A stretch of 64,000 nt of DNA from Leeia speluncae (GTDB taxonomy: Bacteria > Pseudomonadota > Gammaproteobacteria > Burkholderiales > Leeiaceae). The notes below the pieces were generated by a model, which was given only the letters and a program-made list of their open reading frames with translations, was not told the origin of the DNA and did no database searches. Positions 9,866-17,254 of this stretch are shown piece after piece. Position numbers and translations under genes: made by a program. The stretch is taken from contig NZ_JAJBZT010000002.1 in NCBI RefSeq assembly GCF_020564625.1, positions 1 to 64,000 of the forward strand, read 5' to 3'. Each line of letters starts with the position of its first letter. The first letter of the stretch is position 1.

Positions 9866-9940
9866 TGGGGAGTCGCCAAGTGGTAAGGCACCGGATTTTG
9901 ATTCCGGCATTCGTAGGTTCGATCCCTACCTCCCCAGCCA
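9866..9940 (+). tRNA. tRNA-Gln (anticodon UUG)
   Basis: A 75-nt cloverleaf. The acceptor stem TGGGGAG pairs with CTCCCCA, the GGTTCGATCC T-arm is present, and the 3' CCA is encoded. The 7-nt anticodon loop has TTG at 9898-9900, which reads CAA and by wobble CAG. It sits 13 nt after ispE and 16 nt before a terminator, so it is probably expressed with the ispE operon. Confidence 0.97.
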
Positions 9941-9955
9941 CCGGTTATTAAAATA

Positions 9956-9986
9956 AAAAAGCGTGAGCCAAGTGGCCACGCTTTTT
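9956..9986 (+). terminator. Intrinsic terminator after tRNA-Gln
   Basis: Hairpin GCGTG(A)GCC-AAGT-GGCCACGC with one bulged A, flanked by A and T runs. It closes the lolB-ispE-tRNA transcript just before prs. Confidence 0.8.
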
Positions 9987-10029
9987 GTTTGTTAAAGACG
10001 CTAAAATGCAGGCAAGCGGAGAATCGAAG

Positions 10030-10980
10030 ATGGCGTACAATAATCTGATGGTATTTACCGGCAACGGTAATCCGGCACTCGCTGAAGAAGTTGTTCACCA
10101 TCTGGACATCCCTTTAGGGAATGCGACAGTTGGTAGATTTTCAGACGGCGAAGTAACTGTCGAACTTCTTGAGAATGTGCGCGGCCGCGATGTATTCGTG
10201 TTGCAATCTACCTGTCAGCCAACCAATGACAACCTAATGGAAGTCTTGTTGATTGTTGACGCACTAAAACGTGCTTCTGCTGGTCGTATTACCGCTGCTA
10301 TTCCTTATTTTGGTTATGCTCGCCAAGATCGCCGTCCACGTTCTGTACGCGTACCGATCTCAGCAAAAGTTGTGGCAAACATGTTAGTTTCTGCGGGTGT
10401 TGACCGTGTACTGACCGTTGATTTGCACGCAGACCAAATTCAAGGCTTCTTTGATATCCCTGTCGATAACATTTACGCCACTCCTCTTCTACTAGAAGAC
10501 CTAGTTCAGAAGAACTACCCTAATTTAATGGTTGTTTCTCCTGACGTTGGTGGCGTACTTCGTGCTCGCGCTATGGCAAAATTACTAAACTCTGATTTAG
10601 CCATCATTGACAAACGTCGCCCTAAAGCAAACGTTGCCGAAGTGATGAATATCATTGGCGATGTTGAAGGCCGTACCTGCGTGATCATGGACGACATGGT
10701 GGATACTGCAAATACGCTATGTAAAGCAGCCGATGCACTAAAACAGCATGGCGCTGAAAAAGTATTAGCGTACACCACTCACCCTGTGCTTTCTGGCCCA
10801 GCTGTTGAGCGTATTGCGCAAAGCGCATTGGATGAATTAGTGGTAACGAACACCATTCCACTCAGTCCACAAGCACAAGAATGCGAGAAGATTCGCTCAC
10901 TATCTATCGCCAAACTGTTAGCGAAGACAATTAAGCGAATCAGCAATGAGGATTCTGTAAGCTCTTTATTTGCAGACTAA
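10030..10980 (+). CDS. prs: Ribose-phosphate pyrophosphokinase
   Basis: Makes PRPP from ribose-5-phosphate and ATP for nucleotide, histidine, tryptophan and NAD synthesis. The 316 residues begin [20 protein letters not shown]. This ATG is chosen because GGAG lies 8 nt upstream; longer in-frame starts run back to the terminator. Diagnostic motifs are [16 protein letters not shown] (catalytic flexible loop region), the [18 protein letters not shown] segment and the PRPP-binding loop [14 protein letters not shown]. It forms a highly conserved pair with rplY downstream. Confidence 0.97.
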   Translation: MAYNNLMVFTGNGNPALAEEVVHHLDIPLGNATVGRFSDGEVTVELLENVRGRDVFVLQSTCQPTNDNLMEVLLIVDALKRASAGRITAAIPYFGYARQDRRPRSVRVPISAKVVANMLVSAGVDRVLTVDLHADQIQGFFDIPVDNIYATPLLLEDLVQKNYPNLMVVSPDVGGVLRARAMAKLLNSDLAIIDKRRPKANVAEVMNIIGDVEGRTCVIMDDMVDTANTLCKAADALKQHGAEKVLAYTTHPVLSGPAVERIAQSALDELVVTNTIPLSPQAQECEKIRSLSIAKLLAKTIKRISNEDSVSSLFAD

Positions 10981-10992
10981 TTGTAAATAAAG

Positions 10993-11060
10993 GCAAGCGA
11001 ATGAGCGGGGAAACCTGCTCTCTTGCTGTTATCTGGTCGCGGATAACAGCTTTATATTTT
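10993..11060 (+). promoter_or_regulatory. Structured leader between prs and rplY
   Basis: Two consecutive hairpins. The first is GAGCGGG-GAAA-CCTGCTC (11003-11020), a GNRA-type tetraloop stem with outer GCAAG/CTTGC complementarity. The second is a perfect 9-bp stem GCTGTTATC/GATAACAGC (11025-11050) followed by a T-rich stretch. The second could be a weak terminator for prs or an attenuator or protein-binding element for the L25 message. Its function is inferred from structure and position only. Confidence 0.45.
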
Positions 11061-11086
11061 AAAACCTGTTTATAAGGTAATTCAAA

Positions 11087-11653
11087 ATGGCTATCGAAGT
11101 TATTGCACAAGCTCGTGCACAAGAAGGTTCGGGTGCGAGCCGCCGCCTTCGCCGTGCAGGCAAAGTTCCTGGTATCGTTTACGGTGGCAACACTGCTGCT
11201 GTTTCTATCGAACTAGATCACAACTCAACATACTACGCACTACAGAACGAAGCTTTCCACAGCTCAATTCTTGACCTAGTTGTTGATGGCAAAACTGAAC
11301 AAGTTTTGTTGCGCGCTACCCAATGGCACGCGTACAAACAACAAGTTTTGCACATTGATTTCCAGCGCGTTGCTGCAGATCAGAAACTACAAATGAAAGT
11401 GCCTTTGCACTTTGTTAATGGTGATGTTTGCCCAGGCGTTAAGCTTGGCGGCGGTATCGTTAACCACATCTTGACTGAAGTTCAAGTTTCTTGCTTGCCA
11501 GCAGACCTACCAGAGTTCATCGAAGTTGACTTGGTTGGCCTAACTGCTGAATCAGCAATTCACTTGTCTGAACTAAAACTGCCAAAAGGCGTTGAGCTAG
11601 TTGCTCAAGCTGGTGACTTGGCTGTTGCTGCGATTGCTGCTGTTCGCGGTTAA
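11087..11653 (+). CDS. rplY: 50S ribosomal protein L25 (Ctc/TL5 form)
   Basis: 5S rRNA-binding ribosomal protein. At 188 residues this is the long two-domain Ctc/TL5 form rather than the roughly 94-residue E. coli L25. The N-terminal L25 domain has [22 protein letters not shown] and HIDFQRV. The C-terminal beta domain includes [19 protein letters not shown]. Codon use is strongly biased, as in highly expressed genes. A good SD (AAGGT) precedes the ATG. A terminator lies immediately downstream, before pth. Confidence 0.96.
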   Translation: MAIEVIAQARAQEGSGASRRLRRAGKVPGIVYGGNTAAVSIELDHNSTYYALQNEAFHSSILDLVVDGKTEQVLLRATQWHAYKQQVLHIDFQRVAADQKLQMKVPLHFVNGDVCPGVKLGGGIVNHILTEVQVSCLPADLPEFIEVDLVGLTAESAIHLSELKLPKGVELVAQAGDLAVAAIAAVRG

Positions 11654-11690
11654 TCTTTAGCTGTCAGGCACTATCGCCTTGCGATAGATT

Positions 11691-11723
11691 AAAAACCCGC
11701 ATGCAAACACATGCGGGTTTTTT
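11691..11723 (+). terminator. Intrinsic terminator after rplY
   Basis: Perfect 12-bp stem AAAACCCGCATG/CATGCGGGTTTT with a 6-nt loop and trailing T run. It separates rplY from pth, so pth probably has its own promoter or depends on readthrough. Confidence 0.85.
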
Positions 11724-11773
11724 GTTTTGTATTTTTTTGATCCGTTACATGCGTTGTTACAAAGGAAATTTTC

Positions 11774-12349
11774 ATGCCAATAAAGCTGATAGTTGGATTA
11801 GGTAATCCTGGCAATGAATACGAGTCAACTCGCCATAATGCGGGCTTTTGGTGGGTAGACCAGCTTGCGCGCAAAGGTGGGGGCACAATGCGTGTAGAAG
11901 GTAAGTTTTCAGGAGAAGTGGCAAGAGTAAAACTAGCTGACGAAGAGACTTGGCTTCAAAAACCAATGACCTTTATGAATCGAAGTGGCCAGGCTGTTGG
12001 TTCGCTTGCAAAGTTTTATAAAATCACACCTGAAGAAATTTTAGTTGTACATGATGAGCTAGATATCCCTCCTGGCAGCATTAAACTAAAACAAGGTGGT
12101 GGTCATGGTGGACACAATGGCTTAAAAGACATTATCGCGCATCTAGGCAGCCCAAATTTCTGGCGCTTACGTGTTGGCATTGGTCACCCCGGCGACAAAT
12201 CTCAAGTAGCGAATTTTGTACTAAAAGCGCCAACACTGAATGAGCAAATTGAAATAGATAAGTCACTAGATGCTGCCACTAGCGTTTTAACCGAAGTGAT
12301 TAAGGGTGACTTTTCAGCCGCCATGTTAAAACTGCACACAAAAAAGTGA
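11774..12349 (+). CDS. pth: Peptidyl-tRNA hydrolase
   Basis: Cleaves peptidyl-tRNA released from stalled ribosomes. The length, 191 residues, is normal. Active-site features are present: Asn11 in GLGNPG, catalytic His21 in TRHNAGF, Asn69 in FMNRSG, Asp94 in [10 protein letters not shown], and the [13 protein letters not shown] loop. The start ATG follows an AAAGGA Shine-Dalgarno at the expected distance. The rplY-pth order is conserved. Confidence 0.97.
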   Translation: MPIKLIVGLGNPGNEYESTRHNAGFWWVDQLARKGGGTMRVEGKFSGEVARVKLADEETWLQKPMTFMNRSGQAVGSLAKFYKITPEEILVVHDELDIPPGSIKLKQGGGHGGHNGLKDIIAHLGSPNFWRLRVGIGHPGDKSQVANFVLKAPTLNEQIEIDKSLDAATSVLTEVIKGDFSAAMLKLHTKK

Positions 12350-12436
12350 AAGTGTTAAATTTTTTGTCATGAATGGACATTGTTCAGCTAGTTTGTTAAT
12401 TTGTTTACCAGAAACCAACAAATGGAGAACGGTGTC

Positions 12437-12961
12437 ATGTCAAAATTTTTAACAACGTTAGTAGTTAGTGGAATTGCTTTAGCTGCGCAAACTAGTCAAG
12501 CAGCGGATATGTTTAGCCGTCCAGAAATTAGCTCACTCACTGTATCACCTGCAACGGCTGTGATTGGCGAACCCGCCATACTGAAAATTGATGGCAATAA
12601 AAATGGCACCATGGACTGTGCGATTTCCGTTGAGTACGGAGATGGAACGCAAGAATTCATTGAAGTTCACCAAGGGCTACCAAAAGAAGTTCAGCACGTA
12701 TATGCAAAGCCTGGCACATATACAGCCAAAGCAATTGGCGTGGATCACAACAATGTGAACAACTGTAAGGGGCAAGCATCTACAACATTCAAAGTGAGTG
12801 GTGTACGTGCCCCAGCCTGCCCTAGTGGATGGGAAATCACCCCAGGATCTGTAAAAAAGAACGGTGCCTTTAGCTGCCGCGCCTTACCACCTGCAGAACC
12901 GATGAAATGTAGCGTTGGCTTAAAACCGTACGCCTCAAACGGGATGATTGGCTGCAAATAA
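12437..12961 (+). CDS. Small secreted PKD-like protein with paired-Cys C-terminus
   Basis: Hypothetical exported protein of about 174 residues. The ATG at 12437 is chosen because GGAG lies at a suitable distance upstream; a longer in-frame start at 12401 would put extra residues before the signal peptide. The signal peptide ends TSQA-AD. The middle (about 30-125) has a PKD/immunoglobulin-like beta pattern (VEYGDGTQEF...VQHVYAKPGTYTAKAIG) with one Cys pair. The C-terminus carries two short repeats, each bounded by cysteines: CPSGW...GAFSC and CSVGL...GMIGC. It is probably periplasmic or extracellular. I cannot assign a function. Confidence 0.75.
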   Translation: MSKFLTTLVVSGIALAAQTSQAADMFSRPEISSLTVSPATAVIGEPAILKIDGNKNGTMDCAISVEYGDGTQEFIEVHQGLPKEVQHVYAKPGTYTAKAIGVDHNNVNNCKGQASTTFKVSGVRAPACPSGWEITPGSVKKNGAFSCRALPPAEPMKCSVGLKPYASNGMIGCK

Positions 12962-12975
12962 GCCAACTCGACAAA

Positions 12976-13006
12976 TAAAAAAGGCCAAGCAAGCTTGGCC
13001 TTTTTT
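12976..13006. terminator. Bidirectional terminator
   Basis: Stem AAAAAAGGCCAAGC/GCTTGGCCTTTTTT with a 2-nt apex, A-rich on one side and T-rich on the other. It lies between the convergent PKD-like gene and suhB and can serve both. Confidence 0.8.
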
Positions 13007-13025
13007 ATTACTTCAATGCACGGAA

Positions 13026-13850
13026 TTAATTTTGTGCAGCAAAGCTATCTGGATCAACAGGCTTTGGTAGCAATGGTTGCAATACTTGCAACATCTGGCC
13101 AAATACACGTGGTGTACCTGCAAGCACATTACCGCTCTCCATGAAACCTTCTTCACCAGCAAAGTCTGTCACCAAACCACCAGCCTCTTTAATTAGTAAC
13201 GCGCCTGCAGCGATATCCCAAGGTGCCAAACCAAACTCCCAGAAGCCATCTACCCAGCCAGCAGCAATATAAGCCAAGTCTAGTGCGGCGGAACCAGGAC
13301 GACGGATCCCTTGTGATTTCAGCGTAAACTCTTTGAACGTAGTCACATAGGTGTCTAGATTTTCTAATTCGCGATATGGAAAACCGGTAGATAGCAGTGC
13401 TTCTGACAATTGTGTTTTCTTAGATACACGAATACGACGTCCATCTAAGAACGCACCAGCGCCACGGCTTGCGGTGAATAGATGGTTACGGTTTGGATCG
13501 TAAACAACCGCTTGAGTTGGTACACCTTTGTGCAACAACGCAATAGAAACACAATAATGAGGGAAGCCGTGAAGGAAGTTGGTGGTACCGTCTAGAGGAT
13601 CGATAACCCAAACGTACTCTGAGTCACCAATTTGACCGCTTTCTTCTGCTAAAATAGCATGGTCAGGATACGCTTCTTGAATGGTCTGAATAATGGTAGC
13701 TTCTGCAGCACGATCCACTTCACTTACTAAATCGTTTGGCTGTTTGGATTGAACGGTAAGTGTGTCCAAATTACGGCTTGCGCGGGTGATTACGCTTGCT
13801 GCACGGCGAGCAGCTTTCACCGCAATGTTGAGCATAGGATGTGATTGCAT
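13026..13850 (-). CDS. suhB: Inositol-1-monophosphatase family protein SuhB
   Basis: Mg-dependent phosphatase fold of 274 residues. Metal-binding motifs are EESGQ (about 70), [19 protein letters not shown] (about 87-105) and the C-terminal [16 protein letters not shown]. SuhB in proteobacteria acts on inositol-1-phosphate in vitro and is also a NusA-associated factor in rRNA antitermination; which role dominates here cannot be read from the sequence. It is divergent from trmJ across about 160 nt that hold two hairpins. Confidence 0.94.
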   Translation of the reverse strand: MQSHPMLNIAVKAARRAASVITRASRNLDTLTVQSKQPNDLVSEVDRAAEATIIQTIQEAYPDHAILAEESGQIGDSEYVWVIDPLDGTTNFLHGFPHYCVSIALLHKGVPTQAVVYDPNRNHLFTASRGAGAFLDGRRIRVSKKTQLSEALLSTGFPYRELENLDTYVTTFKEFTLKSQGIRRPGSAALDLAYIAAGWVDGFWEFGLAPWDIAAGALLIKEAGGLVTDFAGEEGFMESGNVLAGTPRVFGQMLQVLQPLLPKPVDPDSFAAQN

Positions 13851-13880
13851 GAGTCAGACCTGTTTGTAAAAGAAGCAATG

Positions 13881-13972
13881 AACACCGAAAGCAACAATGC
13901 TTTGTGTCGGTGTTACTAAAATACTGTCAAAGAACATGTGTTGAATCGAAATGAGGCACGCCCCATCGATTC
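13881..13972. other. Two hairpins in the suhB/trmJ divergent spacer
   Basis: The first (13881-13914) pairs AACACCGAAAGCA with TGCTTT and CGGTGTT around a small loop, with a GTGT bulge. The second (13943-13972) pairs GAATCGA with TCGATTC across a 16-nt loop. Either could be part of the suhB leader or an operator. No function is assigned. Confidence 0.35.
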
Positions 13973-14010
13973 ATCGAATTTTAACATTATAAATAAAAAC
14001 AAGTACTAAC

Positions 14011-14784
14011 GTGAAATCAATTCTTGAAAAAATCGATCTTTCAGCAGATTTGCCACTGAATCGCATTCGAGTGGTGCTTTCTCACACTTCTCACCCTGGC
14101 AATATTGGCGCAACGGCGAGAGCAATGAAAAACATGGGTTTATCGAAATTATACCTCGTGAACCCAAAGCATTTTCCAGATGAGGAAGCAACAACTCGCG
14201 CGAGTGGCGCTGCCGATGTACTTGAAAACGCAATCGTTGTGGACTCATTAGCAAAAGCATTAGAAGGTACTGTCGTTGCTGCGGCACTGACTAGCAGACG
14301 CCGTGAGTTAGGCCCAGAACTGATGGATGCGCGTCGTTGTGCTGCACATCTATGCGATCTTGCCCAAACAGAGGAAGTCGCCCTTGTTTTTGGCAATGAA
14401 ACAAATGGTTTGTCGATTGAAGAGGTTTCTCTTTGCAACCTACTAGTGACAATTCCTACCAATCCGGTCTATTCTTCTCTAAACCTTGCTCAAGCTGTGC
14501 AGGTACTGACCTATGAATGCCGGATGGCAATTAATACCTCAGTAGAAAATGTGGTGGAACGTCACCAACTTGCTACCCATGAAGAAATCGAGTTGTTTTA
14601 CCAGCATCTTGAGCAATCTTTAATTGAAGTAGGATTTCTAAACCCCGCCAACCCGAAACGGTTGATGCCAAGACTGCGTCGCTTGTTTGGACGTAAACAA
14701 TTAGAAAAAGAAGAAGTAGATATTTTGCGTGGCATGATAAAGGTCATGCAAAAGGGAAAGGGCAAGAATGGATTGGAATCATGA
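14011..14784 (+). CDS. trmJ: tRNA (cytidine/uridine-2'-O-)-methyltransferase TrmJ
   Basis: SPOUT-class methyltransferase that modifies position 32 of tRNA anticodon loops. It is 257 residues. The N-terminal RVVLSHTSHPGNIGATARAMKNMG motif (about 21-44) is typical of the family. The SAM-binding trefoil knot is seen as FGNETNGLS and IPTNPVYSSLNLAQAVQVLTYE. The C-terminal extension is helical and basic. Its end overlaps the next gene by 17 nt, so the downstream ABC protein is co-transcribed. Confidence 0.95.
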   Translation: MKSILEKIDLSADLPLNRIRVVLSHTSHPGNIGATARAMKNMGLSKLYLVNPKHFPDEEATTRASGAADVLENAIVVDSLAKALEGTVVAAALTSRRRELGPELMDARRCAAHLCDLAQTEEVALVFGNETNGLSIEEVSLCNLLVTIPTNPVYSSLNLAQAVQVLTYECRMAINTSVENVVERHQLATHEEIELFYQHLEQSLIEVGFLNPANPKRLMPRLRRLFGRKQLEKEEVDILRGMIKVMQKGKGKNGLES

Positions 14785-16555
14785 GGTAAGCACCAGTTTA
14801 CTATGGCTGGTGAAGGCATTTTTTATCACAGTCATTATTTTTTCTGTCACTTGCTTCACGCTTGCACGAACGACGAAATGGGGCCGCCAGATTGCAGATA
14901 TTGCTTGGCCCTATTTTTGCCCTAAACGTAGCAAAAAACCGTTGGCTACGGTTGCATTACTTCTCCTCTTTACGCTGTTCTCCGTTCGAATGAATGTTTT
15001 GTTTTCATTCTGGTATAACGGGTTTTACAACGCCTTGCAAAAAGTAGATGCCAAAGCATTTTGGCTATTTTTAGCCATTTTCTCTGTGCTCGCGACGATT
15101 CATGTTGTGCGTGCCTTGCTGTATTACTACCTGCAGCAATCTTTTCAGATTCGCTGGAGAGTGTGGCTAAACGAGCGTTTCTTAGGGCGCTGGACCAAAG
15201 AACAAGCTTATTTTCGCACCCAATATTTAGCGGAGGATGCGGATAACCCAGATCAACGTATTCAACAAGATATTAATACCTTTACGGATAGCACGATGAC
15301 GCTATCGCTTGGATTAGTTGATGCTGTCGTATCTCTCATCGAATTCACGACGATTCTCTGGGGTTTGTCTGGTGCCTTACATTTATTTGGCACTGATATC
15401 CCTCGTGCAATGGTCTTTTTAGTTTATATCTACGTATTTATTGCCACTTTATTAGCGATTCGGATTGGCCGACCGCTCGTCAAATTAAACTTCTTAAATG
15501 AACAGTTAAGCGCGAACTACCGTTATGCACTCATTCGCTTAAGAGAATACGGTGAAAGCGTCGCCTTTTTTAAAGGCGAAAAAATTGAGCGTGGTATCTT
15601 AGATAATCGATTCTTTGCCGTGATTGCTAATGCTTGGGAGATCGTCTTCCGATCCATCAAGTTTCAAGGCTTTAACTTAACTATTAGCCAAGCGGCGGTA
15701 GTTTTCCCCTTTATTGTTCAGGCGCCACGTTTTTTGAGTAAGCAGATATCGTTGGGGGATGTCATGCAAACCTCACAAGCATTTGGACAGGTGCAGGATG
15801 CGTTATCTTTTATCCGTACGTCTTATGATTCATTTGCCAACTACCGCGCAGTAATTAATCGTTTGACTGGTTTTTCTCGTGCGATTAATGCGGCAGACAG
15901 GCTGCCAACAGCAGATATTGAAATTGGCGAGAAACTAGAGACAAGACACCTATGCGTGTTAAGCCCAACAGAAGAAACGATGCTGACAGATTTAAACCTG
16001 TCTGTCGGCAAAGGGGAGTCTTTGTTAATTAAAGGCAAATCTGGCAGTGGAAAGACCACCCTACTTCGCAGTTTGGCAGGATTATGGCCTTTTGCTAGCG
16101 GCCATGTCGTCATCCCAGAGGCGGATAAGCGCTTATTTTTATCGCAAAAAGCCTACATGCCATTAGGTAGCCTAAAAATGGGGCTTTGCTACCCATTAGC
16201 AGAAGAGGCATTTAGTGATGCGGAAATTTGTGACGTTTTGCAGAAGGTGCAGTTAGGTCACTTAGGCAAGCGTATTACAGAGGAAGAGGATTGGACGCGT
16301 ATTTTATCGCTAGGCGAACAACAGCGATTAGCGTTTGGCCGCGCGCTACTATCTAAACCCGAGGCGATCTTTCTAGATGAAGCGACTTCTGCAATGGATG
16401 AAGGGCTAGAGGATGCCATGTATTCAATGCTTCGCAGCGAGTTACCTAACACACTGATTGTTAGTGTGGGGCATCGCAGCACACTCATTGCACACCACCA
16501 ATATTCATTGGTCTTGGAAGGAAAAGGCAGTTGGCGACTTCAGGAAAATAGCTAA
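14768..16555 (+). CDS. SbmA/BacA-like ABC transporter, fused permease and ATPase
   Basis: Half-transporter of 595 residues with an N-terminal membrane domain (about 15-330, roughly six hydrophobic segments) and a C-terminal ATPase. The membrane part has the family pattern SVRMNVLFSFWYNGFYNALQ and QIRWRVWLNERFLGRW...NPDQRIQQDI, as in SbmA/BacA, YddA and mycobacterial Rv1819c. ATPase motifs are Walker A GKSGSGKTT, Walker B AIFLDEATSAMDE and the His switch in SVGHRS. The signature is LSLGEQQR rather than LSGGQ. Relatives move peptides, cobalamin or fatty acyl compounds, so the substrate here is open. It overlaps trmJ by 17 nt. Confidence 0.88.
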   Translation: MDWNHEVSTSLLWLVKAFFITVIIFSVTCFTLARTTKWGRQIADIAWPYFCPKRSKKPLATVALLLLFTLFSVRMNVLFSFWYNGFYNALQKVDAKAFWLFLAIFSVLATIHVVRALLYYYLQQSFQIRWRVWLNERFLGRWTKEQAYFRTQYLAEDADNPDQRIQQDINTFTDSTMTLSLGLVDAVVSLIEFTTILWGLSGALHLFGTDIPRAMVFLVYIYVFIATLLAIRIGRPLVKLNFLNEQLSANYRYALIRLREYGESVAFFKGEKIERGILDNRFFAVIANAWEIVFRSIKFQGFNLTISQAAVVFPFIVQAPRFLSKQISLGDVMQTSQAFGQVQDALSFIRTSYDSFANYRAVINRLTGFSRAINAADRLPTADIEIGEKLETRHLCVLSPTEETMLTDLNLSVGKGESLLIKGKSGSGKTTLLRSLAGLWPFASGHVVIPEADKRLFLSQKAYMPLGSLKMGLCYPLAEEAFSDAEICDVLQKVQLGHLGKRITEEEDWTRILSLGEQQRLAFGRALLSKPEAIFLDEATSAMDEGLEDAMYSMLRSELPNTLIVSVGHRSTLIAHHQYSLVLEGKGSWRLQENS

Positions 16556-16571
16556 CGCAGGCAAACGAAAC

Positions 16572-16597
16572 AAGGGGCTACATTAGCCCCTTTTTTT
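16572..16597 (+). terminator. Terminator after the ABC transporter gene
   Basis: Stem AAGGGGCTA/TAGCCCCTT with a 3-nt apex and seven T residues. It overlaps the 3' end of the convergent zinc-ribbon gene, whose last codons (for Lys-Lys-Arg-Gly) form the T-rich arm. Confidence 0.8.
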
Positions 16598-17128
16598 AAA
16601 GATAAGCCCGGCATCTAGCCATAACTCTTCTTTTGCCAATGCCCGCTCTTGCTTCATGGCCACTCGTTCAAAATCATACCACTCCCCTTTGTAGCTCACG
16701 GCCGCTGGAATTGGTTTTCCTTGGTATTGCCCAAGTTGATCTACCGCTAACTCTACTTCGGACATCGCCACAGGTTTGAGGGAGGCTTGCGCAACCGCTT
16801 GCTGACTTGCAGCGGAGATGGCTGGTGGTGTAGGGGTAGTTCTTAACAGATACCAAAGCATAAAAGCATGCGGCAAATGCATTTTGACGACGAGTTTTTC
16901 TGACGTAATCATGCAATCAACAGCAAATTTGTGAGCACACTTCGGGCATTCAGCATTTGCAGATAAAAAGGCACGCTCTGCTTGTTGCTTAACCACGCCA
17001 TACATATGTGGTAACTCTACCCATTCCCCGCATTTTAAGCAGGGCTTTGCAAAGCGTTTCACGACATTTCCGTTTGCAAACTGTAGCGGAAAATAACGAT
17101 AAAGGGGAATTGGTTGTTTCTTAGTCAT
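16583..17128 (-). CDS. Hypothetical protein with a two-CxxC zinc ribbon
   Basis: Unrecognised cytosolic protein of 181 residues. Two knuckles, CLKC (Cys30, Cys33) and CPKC (Cys61, Cys64), could bind one zinc in a ribbon fold; Cys72 lies just beyond. A middle Ala/Pro/Gln-rich linker (about 98-120) separates this from a C-terminal region with AVSYKGEWYDFERVAMKQERALAKEELWLD. There is no signal peptide or membrane segment. It is convergent with the ABC gene, and its own 3' end lies within that gene's terminator. Confidence 0.7.
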   Translation of the reverse strand: MTKKQPIPLYRYFPLQFANGNVVKRFAKPCLKCGEWVELPHMYGVVKQQAERAFLSANAECPKCAHKFAVDCMITSEKLVVKMHLPHAFMLWYLLRTTPTPPAISAASQQAVAQASLKPVAMSEVELAVDQLGQYQGKPIPAAVSYKGEWYDFERVAMKQERALAKEELWLDAGLIFKKRG

Positions 17129-17186
17129 AGCGATATTTTAACGAAATTCCCGCTTGACGGATGAGTATTTCCGACGTGTCTTGCAC

Positions 17187-17215
17187 AAAAAAATGCCGGG
17201 GCATTGCCCCGGCAA
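17187..17215 (-). terminator. Terminator after putA
   Basis: Very GC-rich perfect stem GCCGGGGC/GCCCCGGC with a 3-nt loop, followed on the minus strand by seven T residues. It lies 40 nt after the putA stop. Confidence 0.85.
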
Positions 17216-17254
17216 ACCTAACTTGGAGAGAGTTGTTACAAGGGTTAGGAAAAC

